The notes under the pieces: generated by a model
Told to the model about the DNA's origin: nothing
Seen by the model: only the letters and a program-made list of their open reading frames with translations
The model's database searches: none
Made by a program: the position numbers and the translations under genes
DNA from: Isosphaera sp.
GTDB taxonomy: Bacteria; Planctomycetota; Planctomycetia; Gemmatales; Gemmataceae
Length of the DNA: 64,000 bases
Direction: 5' to 3'
Assembly (NCBI GenBank): GCA_013822345.1
Contig: PNKH01000009.1
Location: forward strand, 38,424 to 102,423
Shown here: positions 51,096-60,043 of the stretch, piece after piece
Position numbering within the stretch: the first letter of the stretch is position 1
Layout: every line of letters begins with the position of its first letter

Positions 51096-51695
51096 ATGCG
51101 CGTTCTTGCGGTTCTCGCCTGCTCGCTCGCCGCCTGCGCGGCGGTCCCGGCCGGGGACGGGAAGGAATCGCGGAAGCTGCCGGCGGCGTCGGTTGTCACG
51201 TCTTGGGGGCAACTGGACGGGCCGAAGGACATCGACGCGGTGCTCAAGGACGAGGGAGACGCCGCGAAGAAGGCGTACCAGTTGCTCGCGGCCGCGGCCC
51301 GCCGCCGCGGGGCGACGGACCTGTTCATGGTCGAGGCCAAGGACTTCGCCGGCGCCGTCGGCCTGAGCGCCGACGCGTTCTGCCGCGGCGTTCCGGGGGA
51401 GGGCGGCCGCAAGCCGTTCGCCTGGCGACCGAACCGGGACGGGGTGTACTGGGTGTTCGCGTACCTCGGGCGGGGTCCCGCACAGTCGCGCGGGGTCGCC
51501 TCGGTGGAGGTCGGGAAGGGGCACGTCCGGGTTTCGTTCGACACCCACCGGGTCGACACGGAAGACGATCACGCCCACCTCGCTTGGGTCGAACTCGGCG
51601 CCCTGGACCCCGGGAAGTACGCCCTGGAGCTGTACGACACGAAGCACAAGGAGGTCGCCCTGTCCCGGACCGTCCACGTCGAGAAGGCCAAGTGA
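51096..51695 (+). CDS. Secreted protein of unknown function
   Basis: A protein of 199 residues with a signal peptide or lipoprotein-like start (MRVLAVLACSLAACAAVPAGDG). The mature part is alpha/beta: KKAYQLLAAAARRRGATDLFMVEA, FAWRPNRDGVYWVFAYLGRG, VSFDTHRVDTEDDHAHLAWVE. No named domain. It overlaps the next gene by 4 bases (GTGA) and is probably co-translated with the amidohydrolase. Confidence 0.8.
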   Translation: MRVLAVLACSLAACAAVPAGDGKESRKLPAASVVTSWGQLDGPKDIDAVLKDEGDAAKKAYQLLAAAARRRGATDLFMVEAKDFAGAVGLSADAFCRGVPGEGGRKPFAWRPNRDGVYWVFAYLGRGPAQSRGVASVEVGKGHVRVSFDTHRVDTEDDHAHLAWVELGALDPGKYALELYDTKHKEVALSRTVHVEKAK

Positions 51696-52621
51696 CTCCG
51701 CACCCCACCCGCCGCCAGGCCCTCGCCGCCGCGGCCGCCGTCCTCGCCGGCGGCGCCCGGGCCGCCGACAAGCCCCCGGTCATCGACGCCCACACCCACT
51801 TCTACGACCCGACCCGCAAGGACGGCGTGCCGTGGCCGGCGAAGACCGACACCCTGCTGTACCGCACCGTCCTGCCGGCGGAGTACAAGAAGCTCGCCGC
51901 CCCGCTCGGCGTCACCGGCACGGTGGTCGTCGAGGCGAGCCCGCGGATCGAGGACAACCAGTGGCTCCTCGACCTAGCGAAGGACGAGCCGTTCCTCGCC
52001 GGCGTCGTCGGCCGGCTCCTCCCCGACGACACGGACTTCGCCAAGCACCTCGCCCGGTTCGCCAAGAACCCGCTGTTCCGCGGCATCCGGGTCAACGAGA
52101 CGGAGTTAAAGGCCGCCCTCACGGACGCGACACGGGCGGACCGGCTCAAGGCGCTCGGTGACAACGGGCTGACACTCGATGTGAACGGCGGGGCCGGCAC
52201 GTTCCTCCTCGCGGCGCAGGCGGCCGAGAAGCTGCCGAAGCTGCGGGTGGTCGTGAACCACATGGGGAACCCGGCGACCGACGGGAAGGAGCCGCCTGAG
52301 GCGTGGCGGAAGGCGGTCGCGGCCGGCGGGGCGGCCGGGCCGAACGTGTACTGCAAGTTGTCGGCGCTGGTCGAGGGGACGCGCAAGCGCGACGGCACCG
52401 CCCCGGCCGACCCGGCGGTCTACGCCCCGGTGCTCGACCACGTCTGGGCGGCGTTCGGGGCCGACCGCCTGGTGTTCGGGTCGAACTGGCCGGTGAGCGC
52501 CGCGTTCGCGACGTTCGGGACGGTGTTCGGCCTGGCCGAGAAGTACGTGAAGGGGAAGGGCGGTGCCGCGTTCGCCAAGGTGTTCGGGGCGAACGCGGTC
52601 GCCGCGTACGGGCTGAAGTAG
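51692..52621 (+). CDS. Amidohydrolase-family (TIM-barrel) lactonase-like protein, Tat-exported
   Basis: A protein of 309 residues starting at GTG. The N terminus TRRQALAAAAAVLAGGARAA is Tat-like. The metal motif VIDAHTHFYDPTRKDG (HxH) follows, then RGIRVNETELK, VVVNHMGNP and RLVFGSNWPVS (catalytic Asp region replaced by GSNWP, as in the family). Members include 2-pyrone-4,6-dicarboxylate hydrolase and sugar lactonases. Family in planctomycetes is large with unknown substrate. The stop codon is in a palindrome. Confidence 0.9.
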   Translation: MTPHPTRRQALAAAAAVLAGGARAADKPPVIDAHTHFYDPTRKDGVPWPAKTDTLLYRTVLPAEYKKLAAPLGVTGTVVVEASPRIEDNQWLLDLAKDEPFLAGVVGRLLPDDTDFAKHLARFAKNPLFRGIRVNETELKAALTDATRADRLKALGDNGLTLDVNGGAGTFLLAAQAAEKLPKLRVVVNHMGNPATDGKEPPEAWRKAVAAGGAAGPNVYCKLSALVEGTRKRDGTAPADPAVYAPVLDHVWAAFGADRLVFGSNWPVSAAFATFGTVFGLAEKYVKGKGGAAFAKVFGANAVAAYGLK

Positions 52622-52713
52622 GGTGCCGTCGAGGCCCGCTTCGGGCCGACGACGCACCACGCGCCCCCGGTGCGTCGTCGGGTCGCGAAGCGCGACCCTC
52701 GACGGCACCCTAC
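52618..52713. repeat. Nested inverted repeat, 17-bp outer arms, including a stop codon
   Basis: Arms 52618-52634 and 52697-52713 are exactly complementary; the inner words cgacgacgcacc and ggtgcgtcgtcg pair around the centre, making a two-part hairpin. The amidohydrolase TAG (52619-52621) is in the left arm. Confidence 0.88.
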
Positions 52714-52726
52714 AGCTGCCGGGCCG

Positions 52727-54451
52727 TCAGTACCCCACCGCGGCGCCGTCCTTGCGGGCCTCGCTGCCGCCGTGCAGCACCCCCGTCCGCAGGTCGATCA
52801 GGATCCCCTGGTACCCGCCGCCGTTCACCTTCACCCGCCGCACCTCGTGCCCGCGCCGCTCCAACTCTTTCACCACCTCGTCCGGGATGCCGGCCTCCGC
52901 TTCGACCACCCCGCCACCCTTCGCCGGCCGGCCGGTCGGCTCCGCGCTGCCGCGGTGCTCGACCCGCGGCGCCTCCCCCGCCGCCTGCACGTTCATCCCG
53001 AAGTCGAGCAGGTTCACCAGCACCTGCACATGCCCCTGCGGCTGCATGTCCCCGCCCATCACCCCGAACGTGAGGAACGGCTTCCCGTCCTTCGTGACCA
53101 TCGCCGGGATGATCGTGTGGAACGGCCGCTTGCCGGGCTCGAGCTTGTTCGCGTGGGCCTCGTCGAGGGCGAACAGGCAGCCGCGGTTCTGGATGCCGAA
53201 CCCGGTCCCCGGCGCCCCGCGGTACGACCCGAACCCCATGTAGTTGCTCTGGATCAGCGACACGCAGTTCCGGTCCTTGTCCACCACGCACAGGTAGATC
53301 GTCTCCGACTTGCCGGGCCGCGGGTCGCCGGCCGGCACGTCCGTCGCTGCCTTCGCCGGGTCGAGCAGCCTGGCCCGCTCCTTCGCGTACTCCTTCGAGA
53401 TCAGCTCGCGCACCGGCACCTTCGCGAACGCCGGGTCGGCGTAGTACTTCGCCCGGTCGGCGAACGCCAGCTTCTTCGCCTCGACCAGGAGGTGCCAGTA
53501 GTCGGGCGAGGTCGGGCCGAGCTTCTTCAGGTCGTGCGGCTCGAGCAGGTTCAGCATCTGCAGCGCCGCGATCCCCTGGCCCGGCGGCGGGATCTCCCAC
53601 ACGTCGTACCCGCGGTAGCTCGTCCGCACCGGCTCGACCCACTCCGACCGGTGGTCGGCGAAGTCCTTCAGCGTGAACAGCCCGCCGCACCCGTCCGAGC
53701 AGGCGACGATCTTCTTCGCGATCTCGCCGGTGTAGAAGGCGTCCCGGCCGTGCTCGGCGATCAGCCGGTACGAGTTCGCCAGGTGCGGGTTCTTGAACAC
53801 CTCGCCGGCGCGCGGCGGGCGGCGGCCGTCGCCGTCCGGCACCAGGAACGTGTCGCGCAGCCCCGGGCACTCCGCGAGCATCTTGGCGCCGCGGGCGCTG
53901 TTCCAGTGGCCGGCGATCACCTCCGGCACCGGCACCCCCTTCAGGGCGTAGTCGATGCTCGGGGCGAGCAGGTCCTTGAACGGCAGCGTGCCGAACCTCT
54001 GCCGCAGTTGGTCCCACCCGTCGACGCACCCGGGGACGGACCACGACAGCGGGCCGAACTCCGGGATGTGGTCGTGGCCGAGGTCCTTGAAGTGCTTGAC
54101 CGTCGCCTTCGCCGGGGCTCGGCCGCTGGCGTTCAGGCCGTGGAGCTTGCCGGTCTTCGCCTCGTACACGATGGCGTACAGGTCGCCGCCGATGCCGCAC
54201 GAGGTCGGCTCCATCAGCCCCATCGCGGCGCTGGTGGCGATGGCCGCGTCGACCGCGTTCCCGCCCTTCTTCAGCACGTCGAGCCCGACCTGGGCGGCGA
54301 GCGGGTGGCTGGTCGCGACCATGCCGTTGGCCGCCACCGTGACGGACCGGCCGGCCTTGAACGGCTGCGGGGTCGGGCGTTCGCCGCCGAGGAGCGCGAC
54401 GGGGGTGGCGAGCATGGCGAACCCGAGCGGCAGGAGGGTGCGTGAGGGCAT
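52727..54451 (-). CDS. Gamma-glutamyltransferase (glutathione hydrolase family)
   Basis: A protein of 574 residues with a signal peptide (MPSRTLLPLGFAMLATPVALLGG). The precursor form is clear: large subunit with GMVATSHPLAAQVGLDVLKK, then the autocleavage site before Thr384 in KSETIYLCVV, which becomes the N-terminal nucleophile of the small subunit; SLIQSNYMGFGS and the C-terminal FGVMGGDMQPQGHVQ follow. It transfers or hydrolyses gamma-glutamyl groups in the periplasm, supplying Glu and Cys-Gly. No glutathione synthesis gene is in the window. Confidence 0.94.
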   Translation of the reverse strand: MPSRTLLPLGFAMLATPVALLGGERPTPQPFKAGRSVTVAANGMVATSHPLAAQVGLDVLKKGGNAVDAAIATSAAMGLMEPTSCGIGGDLYAIVYEAKTGKLHGLNASGRAPAKATVKHFKDLGHDHIPEFGPLSWSVPGCVDGWDQLRQRFGTLPFKDLLAPSIDYALKGVPVPEVIAGHWNSARGAKMLAECPGLRDTFLVPDGDGRRPPRAGEVFKNPHLANSYRLIAEHGRDAFYTGEIAKKIVACSDGCGGLFTLKDFADHRSEWVEPVRTSYRGYDVWEIPPPGQGIAALQMLNLLEPHDLKKLGPTSPDYWHLLVEAKKLAFADRAKYYADPAFAKVPVRELISKEYAKERARLLDPAKAATDVPAGDPRPGKSETIYLCVVDKDRNCVSLIQSNYMGFGSYRGAPGTGFGIQNRGCLFALDEAHANKLEPGKRPFHTIIPAMVTKDGKPFLTFGVMGGDMQPQGHVQVLVNLLDFGMNVQAAGEAPRVEHRGSAEPTGRPAKGGGVVEAEAGIPDEVVKELERRGHEVRRVKVNGGGYQGILIDLRTGVLHGGSEARKDGAAVGY

Positions 54452-54522
54452 CGTGGTGCGGGTGGGGAATGGTTGGGGCGGTGAGAGTGGTGGCGAGTAT
54501 ACCACGGCCGCCCGCCGGGCGA

Positions 54523-55557
54523 CTACCGGGCGAGGAATTCGGCCGCGGCCGGGCCGAGCGGGCGGGTGAACACCTCGGCCCCTTGGCGCGTGGCGTGGAA
54601 CCCGTCGGCCAGGTCCTCGTCGTCCAGCCACGTCCGCGCGTCGATCAGCGGGACCCGCAACCCGTCGCGCAGCAGGGCCAGGTAGGCTTGGCCGAGCCGC
54701 TCCGCCTCCGGCGGGTACCACCCGCGGAACTCGGTCGACTCCGGCAGCCACACGAACCCGACCGCCGCCCCGTGCCCCCGGGCGAGCGCGACCGCCTCCC
54801 GGATCGCGTGGTCGGCGTCGGGATCGACCCGCAACCCGCGGAGCTGCGCCCGGTACGTCCCCTCGTGGTGTGACAACCGGGTGTCACGCGACTGCAGCGC
54901 GAGCGCCGGCCGGTCCAGGCCGGGGAGCCACCCCCAGCCGTCGAGCGGGTCGACCGCCGGGTCGATCCGCGTGGCCCGCGGCAGCCACCCGGGGACGAGT
55001 CGGCGGAGCAGCAGCGTGCGGTGCTCGGAGACGGGGTTCAGGCGCGACTCGAGCATCCGCCGCTCGACACGGTCCGGGTCGGGGAGGTAATCGCGGACGA
55101 ACGGCCGGTCGGCCAGGTACAGCTTGTCCGCGTCGATCCGGTCGGCCTCGCGGAACGGCCCGTCCTGGCGGAGTAGCGGCGGCCAGTATTCGAGGAGCAC
55201 GGCCGCCGGGCGGACTCCGTCGGCGTACAGCCGGCGGAGGGTCAGGAGGTTCATCAGCGGCCCGCCGCCGACCCGTGACAGGTTGAATACGAGCGGGTCG
55301 GTCGGTGTCCCCGGCCGGACCTCCTCCCACGCCCGCGGGCAGATCGCCATCGCCGCCCGCGAACTCCCGACCACCACCACCAGCGGACGTCCCGGATTCT
55401 CCTTCACCCGCGCCAGCAGCCCGTCGAGCCGCCGCCCGTACTCTTCGTCGCGCAACTCGGGCCGCACCACCTCGATCACGAGCGCCGCTGCGACGGTCGC
55501 GGCCAGGTAACCGGCGACGACCCACGCCGCGACCGCCCGCGCCGCCCGCCGGGTCAC
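54523..55557 (-). CDS. SGNH-hydrolase-like membrane-anchored protein (polysaccharide O-acyl modification candidate)
   Basis: A protein of 344 residues with an N-terminal signal anchor (AVAAWVVAGYLAATVAAALVIEVV). VVVVGSSRAAMAI carries the block I Ser, FNLSRVGGGPLMNLL resembles block II-III and DGFHATRQGAEVFT is the C-terminal Asp-x-x-His pair, as in SGNH/GDSL and AlgX/AlgJ-like proteins. It starts at GTG 55557, overlapping the glycosyltransferase stop (GTGA). Its position at the end of a polysaccharide operon fits acetyl transfer to the glycan. Identification is by motif only. Confidence 0.75.
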   Translation of the reverse strand: MTRRAARAVAAWVVAGYLAATVAAALVIEVVRPELRDEEYGRRLDGLLARVKENPGRPLVVVVGSSRAAMAICPRAWEEVRPGTPTDPLVFNLSRVGGGPLMNLLTLRRLYADGVRPAAVLLEYWPPLLRQDGPFREADRIDADKLYLADRPFVRDYLPDPDRVERRMLESRLNPVSEHRTLLLRRLVPGWLPRATRIDPAVDPLDGWGWLPGLDRPALALQSRDTRLSHHEGTYRAQLRGLRVDPDADHAIREAVALARGHGAAVGFVWLPESTEFRGWYPPEAERLGQAYLALLRDGLRVPLIDARTWLDDEDLADGFHATRQGAEVFTRPLGPAAAEFLAR

Positions 55558-56906
55558 GACCGCACCCCGCGGCGGAAGACGCGCCGCACCCGGGTGGCGA
55601 GCGAGTGGACCGCGTCCGCCACCCGGTGCCGGCGCGGCGGCACGGCGTCCTCGAGTTGCTCCAGCCGCTGGTGGAACCCGAGGAGTGCCGCCCACAGCCC
55701 GGCCGCGTCCTCCGGGGTCAGCCCGGCGGTGCCGGTGAAGTGCCGCAGGACGCGGTTGTGGTTCGCGTACCAGTTCGTCCGCCGGGAGAACCCGCCGGGG
55801 AGGTGGCGGTAGAAGAACAGGTGGTCCGGAATCACCCCGATCCGGTGCCCGGCGTGGACCAGCTTGACGAACGCCTCCCAGTCCTCGCACGACGTCCCGC
55901 GGTCGGTGCCGTACCCGCCGACCGCCCGGAACACGTCGGTGCGGAAGACCGCGTTCGCGTCGCCGTACACGTTCCGGATGCCGGCGAGGATGTGCGGCCC
56001 GCCGGTCGGCCGCAGGGCGTGGAGGAAGTCAGCCGGCGGGTTCCCGGCCCCGTCCTCGAAGGCGAGGAAGTAGCAGCTCATCGCGGCGAGGTCGGGGTTG
56101 CGGGCGGCGGCCGTGACGAACCGCTCGACCATTTCCGGGCGCGGCAGGTTGTCCGCGTCCACCGGGACGAAGAACTCGCCGCGGGCGAGTTCGAGGCAGC
56201 GGTTCCGCGTCGCCCCGATCCCGGCGTTCGCCTGCCCGAAGAACCGCCATTGCGGGTAGCGGGCCTCCATCTCGGCGAACGCCGCGACCGATGCGGAATC
56301 GGTCGACCCATCGTCGATGACGATGACCTCGACGTGCGGGTAGGTTTGTGCGGCGAGGGCGGCGAGCGTCTCCGGCAGGTACCGGCCGAGGTTGTAGTGG
56401 GCGATCCCGACGGTGACGAGCGGGCCGTCCGTCCGAGCCCGAGCGCGAGCGAGGGTCGGGGCGGCACCCTCGCTCGCGCTCGGGCTCGGACTCGTGCATC
56501 CACCCCACCCGAGCTTACGGACGAACGCCAGCACCTCATCGTCTGGGGTCACGCGCTCGTCGGCGTGCTCGAACGCCCACCGTTCGGCGAAGTCCGCCTC
56601 GACCTCGTCGTACCCGCGCGGCCACCGCTGCTCCGCCTCCCGCCGCCACGCCCCGCAGGTGTCGAGCCGGACCGCGAGGGTCACGTCACCGAACGCCAGG
56701 CCGGCCCGTTTCGCCTGCACCGACCGCAGTCCGAGGCCGCCGTCCGCGGGGAACTCGATCCGCGTGAAGCGGCGCTCGGCGTGCAACTGCTGCAGCGCCA
56801 GCCGGACCTGGTCGGACGTGTCCGCGGTCGGCGACGGGTGGACGCCGGCCACCCGGTACTCGGCCGGGACCGCGAACGAGGCGAGCGGGACGCCGCCGAC
56901 CGTCAC
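55554..56906 (-). CDS. Family 2 glycosyltransferase with an extra N-terminal domain and an embedded palindrome
   Basis: A protein of 450 residues. The first about 135 residues are of unknown fold (AVPAEYRVAGVHPSP, CGAWRREAEQRWPRGYDEVE). A 21-residue low-complexity linker at about 139-159 is encoded by an inverted repeat (56431-56491). The GT2 domain follows (about 163-400): LVTVGIAHYNLGRYLPETL, VIVIDDGSTD, VPVDADNLPRP as the DxD-type motif and EDWEAFVK as the base region. It adds one sugar to a growing chain in the cytosol. The GTG at 56906 overlaps the glf stop as GTGA; the longer frame to 56969 is less likely. Confidence 0.9.
   Translation of the reverse strand: MTVGGVPLASFAVPAEYRVAGVHPSPTADTSDQVRLALQQLHAERRFTRIEFPADGGLGLRSVQAKRAGLAFGDVTLAVRLDTCGAWRREAEQRWPRGYDEVEADFAERWAFEHADERVTPDDEVLAFVRKLGWGGCTSPSPSASEGAAPTLARARARTDGPLVTVGIAHYNLGRYLPETLAALAAQTYPHVEVIVIDDGSTDSASVAAFAEMEARYPQWRFFGQANAGIGATRNRCLELARGEFFVPVDADNLPRPEMVERFVTAAARNPDLAAMSCYFLAFEDGAGNPPADFLHALRPTGGPHILAGIRNVYGDANAVFRTDVFRAVGGYGTDRGTSCEDWEAFVKLVHAGHRIGVIPDHLFFYRHLPGGFSRRTNWYANHNRVLRHFTGTAGLTPEDAAGLWAALLGFHQRLEQLEDAVPPRRHRVADAVHSLATRVRRVFRRGVRS
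56431..56491. repeat. Long inverted repeat inside the glycosyltransferase gene, perfect 26-bp arms
   Basis: Arms 56431-56456 and 56466-56491 are exactly complementary with a 9-base loop. It is in-frame and encodes a Ser/Ala/Arg-rich linker. Its arms differ at a single base pair from the intergenic repeat at 59978-60036, with the change present on both strands. Confidence 0.96.
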
Positions 56907-58054
56907 GCCGCCCGAACCGTTGGCGACGGTGCAGGTGCGGTGCAGGTCCGCCGGATCGTGTCGAAGCACCGCAGCGCCTCCTGGATGACCTCGTCGGTGT
57001 TGAAGTACCGGTACTGGGCGAGCCGGCCGCAGAAGAACACCCGCCGCCGGGCCGTCTCCGCCCGGGCCAGCTCCTCGTACCGGGCATACAGCTCGCGGTT
57101 CGCCGGCCGCGGCACCGGGTAGTACGGCTCGCCGGTCGCCGCCGGGGTCTCATAGCAGACGACCGTGTGCGGGTGCCGCTGCCCGGTGACGTGCTTCACC
57201 TCGACCGACCGGGTGAACCGGAAGTCGTTCGGGTAGTTGATCTGCACGCAGGGTTGCACGAACTCGGCGGCGTGCGGGACGAACTCGAACTCCAGCGACC
57301 GGTACGGCAGCCGGCCGAGGGCGTGGCCGAAGTACTCGTCCACCGGGCCGGTGTACACGGTCGCCCGGCGCGGCCGGACCAAGCCGCGCACCTCGGCGAA
57401 CGGGCAGTCGAGGACGACGCGGATCTTCCGGTGCCGGAGCATCCGGCCGAACAGGGCGGTGAACCCGTCGCGCGGCATCACCTGGTGCTTGTGCCCCACG
57501 TACCGCGGGTCGCGGTCGAGCCGGACCGGCACCCGGCCGCACACCCCCGGGTCGAGGTCGCGCGGGTGCAGCCCCCACTGCTTCCGCGTGTAGCCGAGGT
57601 AGAACGCCTCGTACAGCTCGCGGCCGACCCGCCCGAGCACGTACTCCTCCGAGTTCACCGGCTCCGCGACCGGCGTCCGCACGCCGTCCAGCAGCTCGCC
57701 CGCGGTGGTCGGGTCGAGCGGGCGGCCGAAGAACCGCTCCAGGGTGGTGAGGTTGATCGGGAACGGCAGCAGTTCGCCGCGGACGAGGCTCCGCACCTCG
57801 TAGTTCGCCGGCACCCACTCGGTGAACCGCGACAGGTACCGCAGTAGGGCGTCGTCGTTCGTGCGGAAGTAGTGCGGGCCGTACCGGTGGACGCGGACGC
57901 CGGAAGGGTGGACGGGGTCGTGGCAGTTCCCGGCGACGTGCCGGCGGCGGTCGACGACCAAGACCCGCCACCCGAGCACGGAGGCGGCCCGCTCGGCCAC
58001 CACGCACCCGACCGGCCCGGCCCCGCACACCAGCAGATCGACGTCGTCGAACAC
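56903..58054 (-). CDS. glf: UDP-galactopyranose mutase
   Basis: A protein of 383 residues. FAD-binding start VDLLVCGAGPVGCVVAERAA (about 5-24), followed by VVDRRRHVAGNCHD, RYGPHYFRTND, INLTTLERFFG, EAFYLGYTRKQWG, and the C-terminal FCGRLAQYRYFNTDEVI. These are hallmark Glf motifs, including the active-site Arg/Tyr network. It converts UDP-galactopyranose to UDP-galactofuranose for cell-surface glycans. The GTG start is at 58054. The last bases overlap the glycosyltransferase by 4. Confidence 0.95.
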   Translation of the reverse strand: MFDDVDLLVCGAGPVGCVVAERAASVLGWRVLVVDRRRHVAGNCHDPVHPSGVRVHRYGPHYFRTNDDALLRYLSRFTEWVPANYEVRSLVRGELLPFPINLTTLERFFGRPLDPTTAGELLDGVRTPVAEPVNSEEYVLGRVGRELYEAFYLGYTRKQWGLHPRDLDPGVCGRVPVRLDRDPRYVGHKHQVMPRDGFTALFGRMLRHRKIRVVLDCPFAEVRGLVRPRRATVYTGPVDEYFGHALGRLPYRSLEFEFVPHAAEFVQPCVQINYPNDFRFTRSVEVKHVTGQRHPHTVVCYETPAATGEPYYPVPRPANRELYARYEELARAETARRRVFFCGRLAQYRYFNTDEVIQEALRCFDTIRRTCTAPAPSPTVRAA

Positions 58055-58063
58055 GGGTCTTTC

Positions 58064-58174
58064 CTGGACCGCGGCCGTCCCGGCCGCCGAGCGTCATGAA
58101 CCCGGTCGCGTCCGCGGTCATTCCCGTCGCGGCATGAGCTCGGCAGCGGGGCGGCCGGGACGGCCGCGGTCCAG
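58064..58174. repeat. Long inverted repeat, perfect 25-bp arms with 61-base spacer
   Basis: Arms 58064-58088 and 58150-58174 are exactly complementary. It starts 10 bases upstream of glf and ends 2 bases from the stop of the next gene. The arm shares the word CTGGACCGCGGCCG with the repeat at 28286-28340, 30 kb away. Confidence 0.95.
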
Positions 58175-58175
58175 T

Positions 58176-59945
58176 TCACCCCCGCGCCTTGTCGAACGCC
58201 GCGGCCAACGCCTCGTTCCACCGCCCGACCGTGTACTTCGTCTCCACGTCGCGCCGAGCCTGCCGCCCGAGCCGTCGCCGCAACTCCCGGTCCTCGATCA
58301 GGCGCGACACCGCCTCCACCAGCCCGGCCACAACCGCCGGGTCCGGGGTGAACGTCTCCTCGTAGTTCTCCCGCAGCATCCCGGCGTCGCGGTCCGCCCA
58401 CGACGCCTTCCCGTACCGCCCGCGGACCACCAGCCCGTTGTGCCCGTCCTCCAGGTACTCCTCCATCCCCCACCCGTCCGACCCGACCACCGGCAGCCCG
58501 TACGACATCGCCTGCAGCAGCGACACGATGTGCACCCGGGCCGCCGGCAGGAGGAAGACGTGGCTGCCGGCGTGCAGGTCGGCCATCTCCCCGGCCGACA
58601 TGAACCGGTTCACCACCCGCACCCACCCGGACTCGACGATCCGGTGGTAGTGGTCGTCGAGCAGCGGCAGCGCGGTCCGCATCGTCAGCCGGACCTGCGG
58701 GTACTTCCGCCGGAGTTGGTCGAACGCCTCCAGCACCTCCAGCCCGCCGCGGAGGAAGAAGTTCTCCGGCACCTGGCACCACGAGTTGATGAACAGCAGA
58801 TGGACTGGCGCGTCGGCCGGCTCCGGGTCGTGCCGCTGCCACCGGGCCGGGAGCGGCACCCCGAGCGGGGCGTACACCACCTTCCGCCGCACCGCCTCGC
58901 TCCCGAACAGGGTCGGGACCAGCTCCGCCGTCGACCGCATGTGGGTGACGATCGCCTTGCAGTTGTCGTCTTCCAACAGGGCCTTCACCGCCGGGAAGTA
59001 CGGCGACTCGGCGAGCGCCGTCCCGCAGGTGTGGCCGTTCTGGACGAGCGGGTAGAAGAGCGTCGTCGGGTCCTCGATCTCGATCACCCACGGGTTCTGG
59101 CCGTAGGTGTACGGCATGCTCGTCAGGAACACGAGGTCCTTCTTCCCCAGCAGCAACTGCGACTGGAGGTGCCGCGTCTGGAGGAAGCGGAACGACGCCC
59201 CGAGGCCGCACCCGCGGCGGATCAGCACGACCAGCAGCCGGACGAACGCGGCGAGGACGTGCCACCGGGCGGCGAGGGTGACCCCGCGGGCCGGCAGCAC
59301 GAAGGTGAACGGCACCCGGGCGGCGTAGAACGCGGACCGCAGCGCGCGCCCGACCGTGATGGCGAACCGGGCGACGCGGTCGCGGAGGCGGTCGGCCCAG
59401 GACGGCGGGCGCGGGGGCGGGGCGGAGTGGGTGAACCGGTACCCCGGCGGCGGCTCGCCGGTGTGGGCGAACTGCGGGTGCTGGCCGCAGTTCCCGGACA
59501 CCAGGTAGACCGGCAGCCACCCGGCGAACTCGACCGGGGCGGCGGCCTCCGCCCGCGGGACGGCCGCCTCCAGCTCGGCCACGCTCCCGCCCGGGATCAC
59601 CCCGGCCCGCCGCCGGTCGTCCGCCACGTCCAGGTCGACCTCACCCGCCCTGCTTGGCACCGCGTACAGGGCGCCGCGGTGGCGGACGATCTCGTACCCG
59701 CCCCCGCCGCCCACCGCCTCCGGTCGGTCCGCTTGGTCGTCGAACCGGTCGATGACCGCCCGCGCCTCCTCGAGCGTCCCGGCCGACAGGACCGCCGGGT
59801 GGCGGAACATCAGGCCGCGGGTCCGCAGGATCCGCTCGGCGTCCGCCGACGGGGGGAAGGCGAACACCCGGCCGTGGGTGCGGATCAGCCGGAACCCGCG
59901 GTACGAGTCCGGGAACGGGACCTTGTCTCGGCGGCCGAGGTGCAT
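58176..59945 (-). CDS. Family 4 (GT-B) glycosyltransferase with N-terminal extension
   Basis: A protein of 589 residues. The first about 180 residues are unusual (SYRGFRLIRTHGRVFAFPPS, then GRPEA-type Gly-rich loop and HRGALYAVPS), a repeat-like pair of short beta units. A GT-B glycosyltransferase follows: acceptor side with GKKDLVFLTSMPYTYG, NVIAxx-type VTHMRSTAELV, donor side with HLLFINSWCQVPENFFLRGG and VFLLPAARVHIVSLLQAMSYGLPVVGSDGWGMEEYL, the Glu-containing EX7E region. It belongs to the same polysaccharide block. Start ATG 59945. Confidence 0.88.
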   Translation of the reverse strand: MHLGRRDKVPFPDSYRGFRLIRTHGRVFAFPPSADAERILRTRGLMFRHPAVLSAGTLEEARAVIDRFDDQADRPEAVGGGGGYEIVRHRGALYAVPSRAGEVDLDVADDRRRAGVIPGGSVAELEAAVPRAEAAAPVEFAGWLPVYLVSGNCGQHPQFAHTGEPPPGYRFTHSAPPPRPPSWADRLRDRVARFAITVGRALRSAFYAARVPFTFVLPARGVTLAARWHVLAAFVRLLVVLIRRGCGLGASFRFLQTRHLQSQLLLGKKDLVFLTSMPYTYGQNPWVIEIEDPTTLFYPLVQNGHTCGTALAESPYFPAVKALLEDDNCKAIVTHMRSTAELVPTLFGSEAVRRKVVYAPLGVPLPARWQRHDPEPADAPVHLLFINSWCQVPENFFLRGGLEVLEAFDQLRRKYPQVRLTMRTALPLLDDHYHRIVESGWVRVVNRFMSAGEMADLHAGSHVFLLPAARVHIVSLLQAMSYGLPVVGSDGWGMEEYLEDGHNGLVVRGRYGKASWADRDAGMLRENYEETFTPDPAVVAGLVEAVSRLIEDRELRRRLGRQARRDVETKYTVGRWNEALAAAFDKARG

Positions 59946-59977
59946 GCGGGTGGACTCCGGGTGCGTCGGGCGGTCAC

Positions 59978-60036
59978 GTCCGAGCCCGAGCGCCAGCGAG
60001 GGTCCGGGTGTCCCTCGCTGGCGCTCGGGCTCGGAC
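59978..60036. repeat. Long inverted repeat, perfect 25-bp arms
   Basis: Arms 59978-60002 and 60012-60036 are exactly complementary with a 9-base loop. It is intergenic, 7 bases from the stop codon of the glycosyltransferase at 60044, and is the intergenic sibling of the repeat at 56431-56491. Confidence 0.96.
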
Positions 60037-60043
60037 GGCGTTG

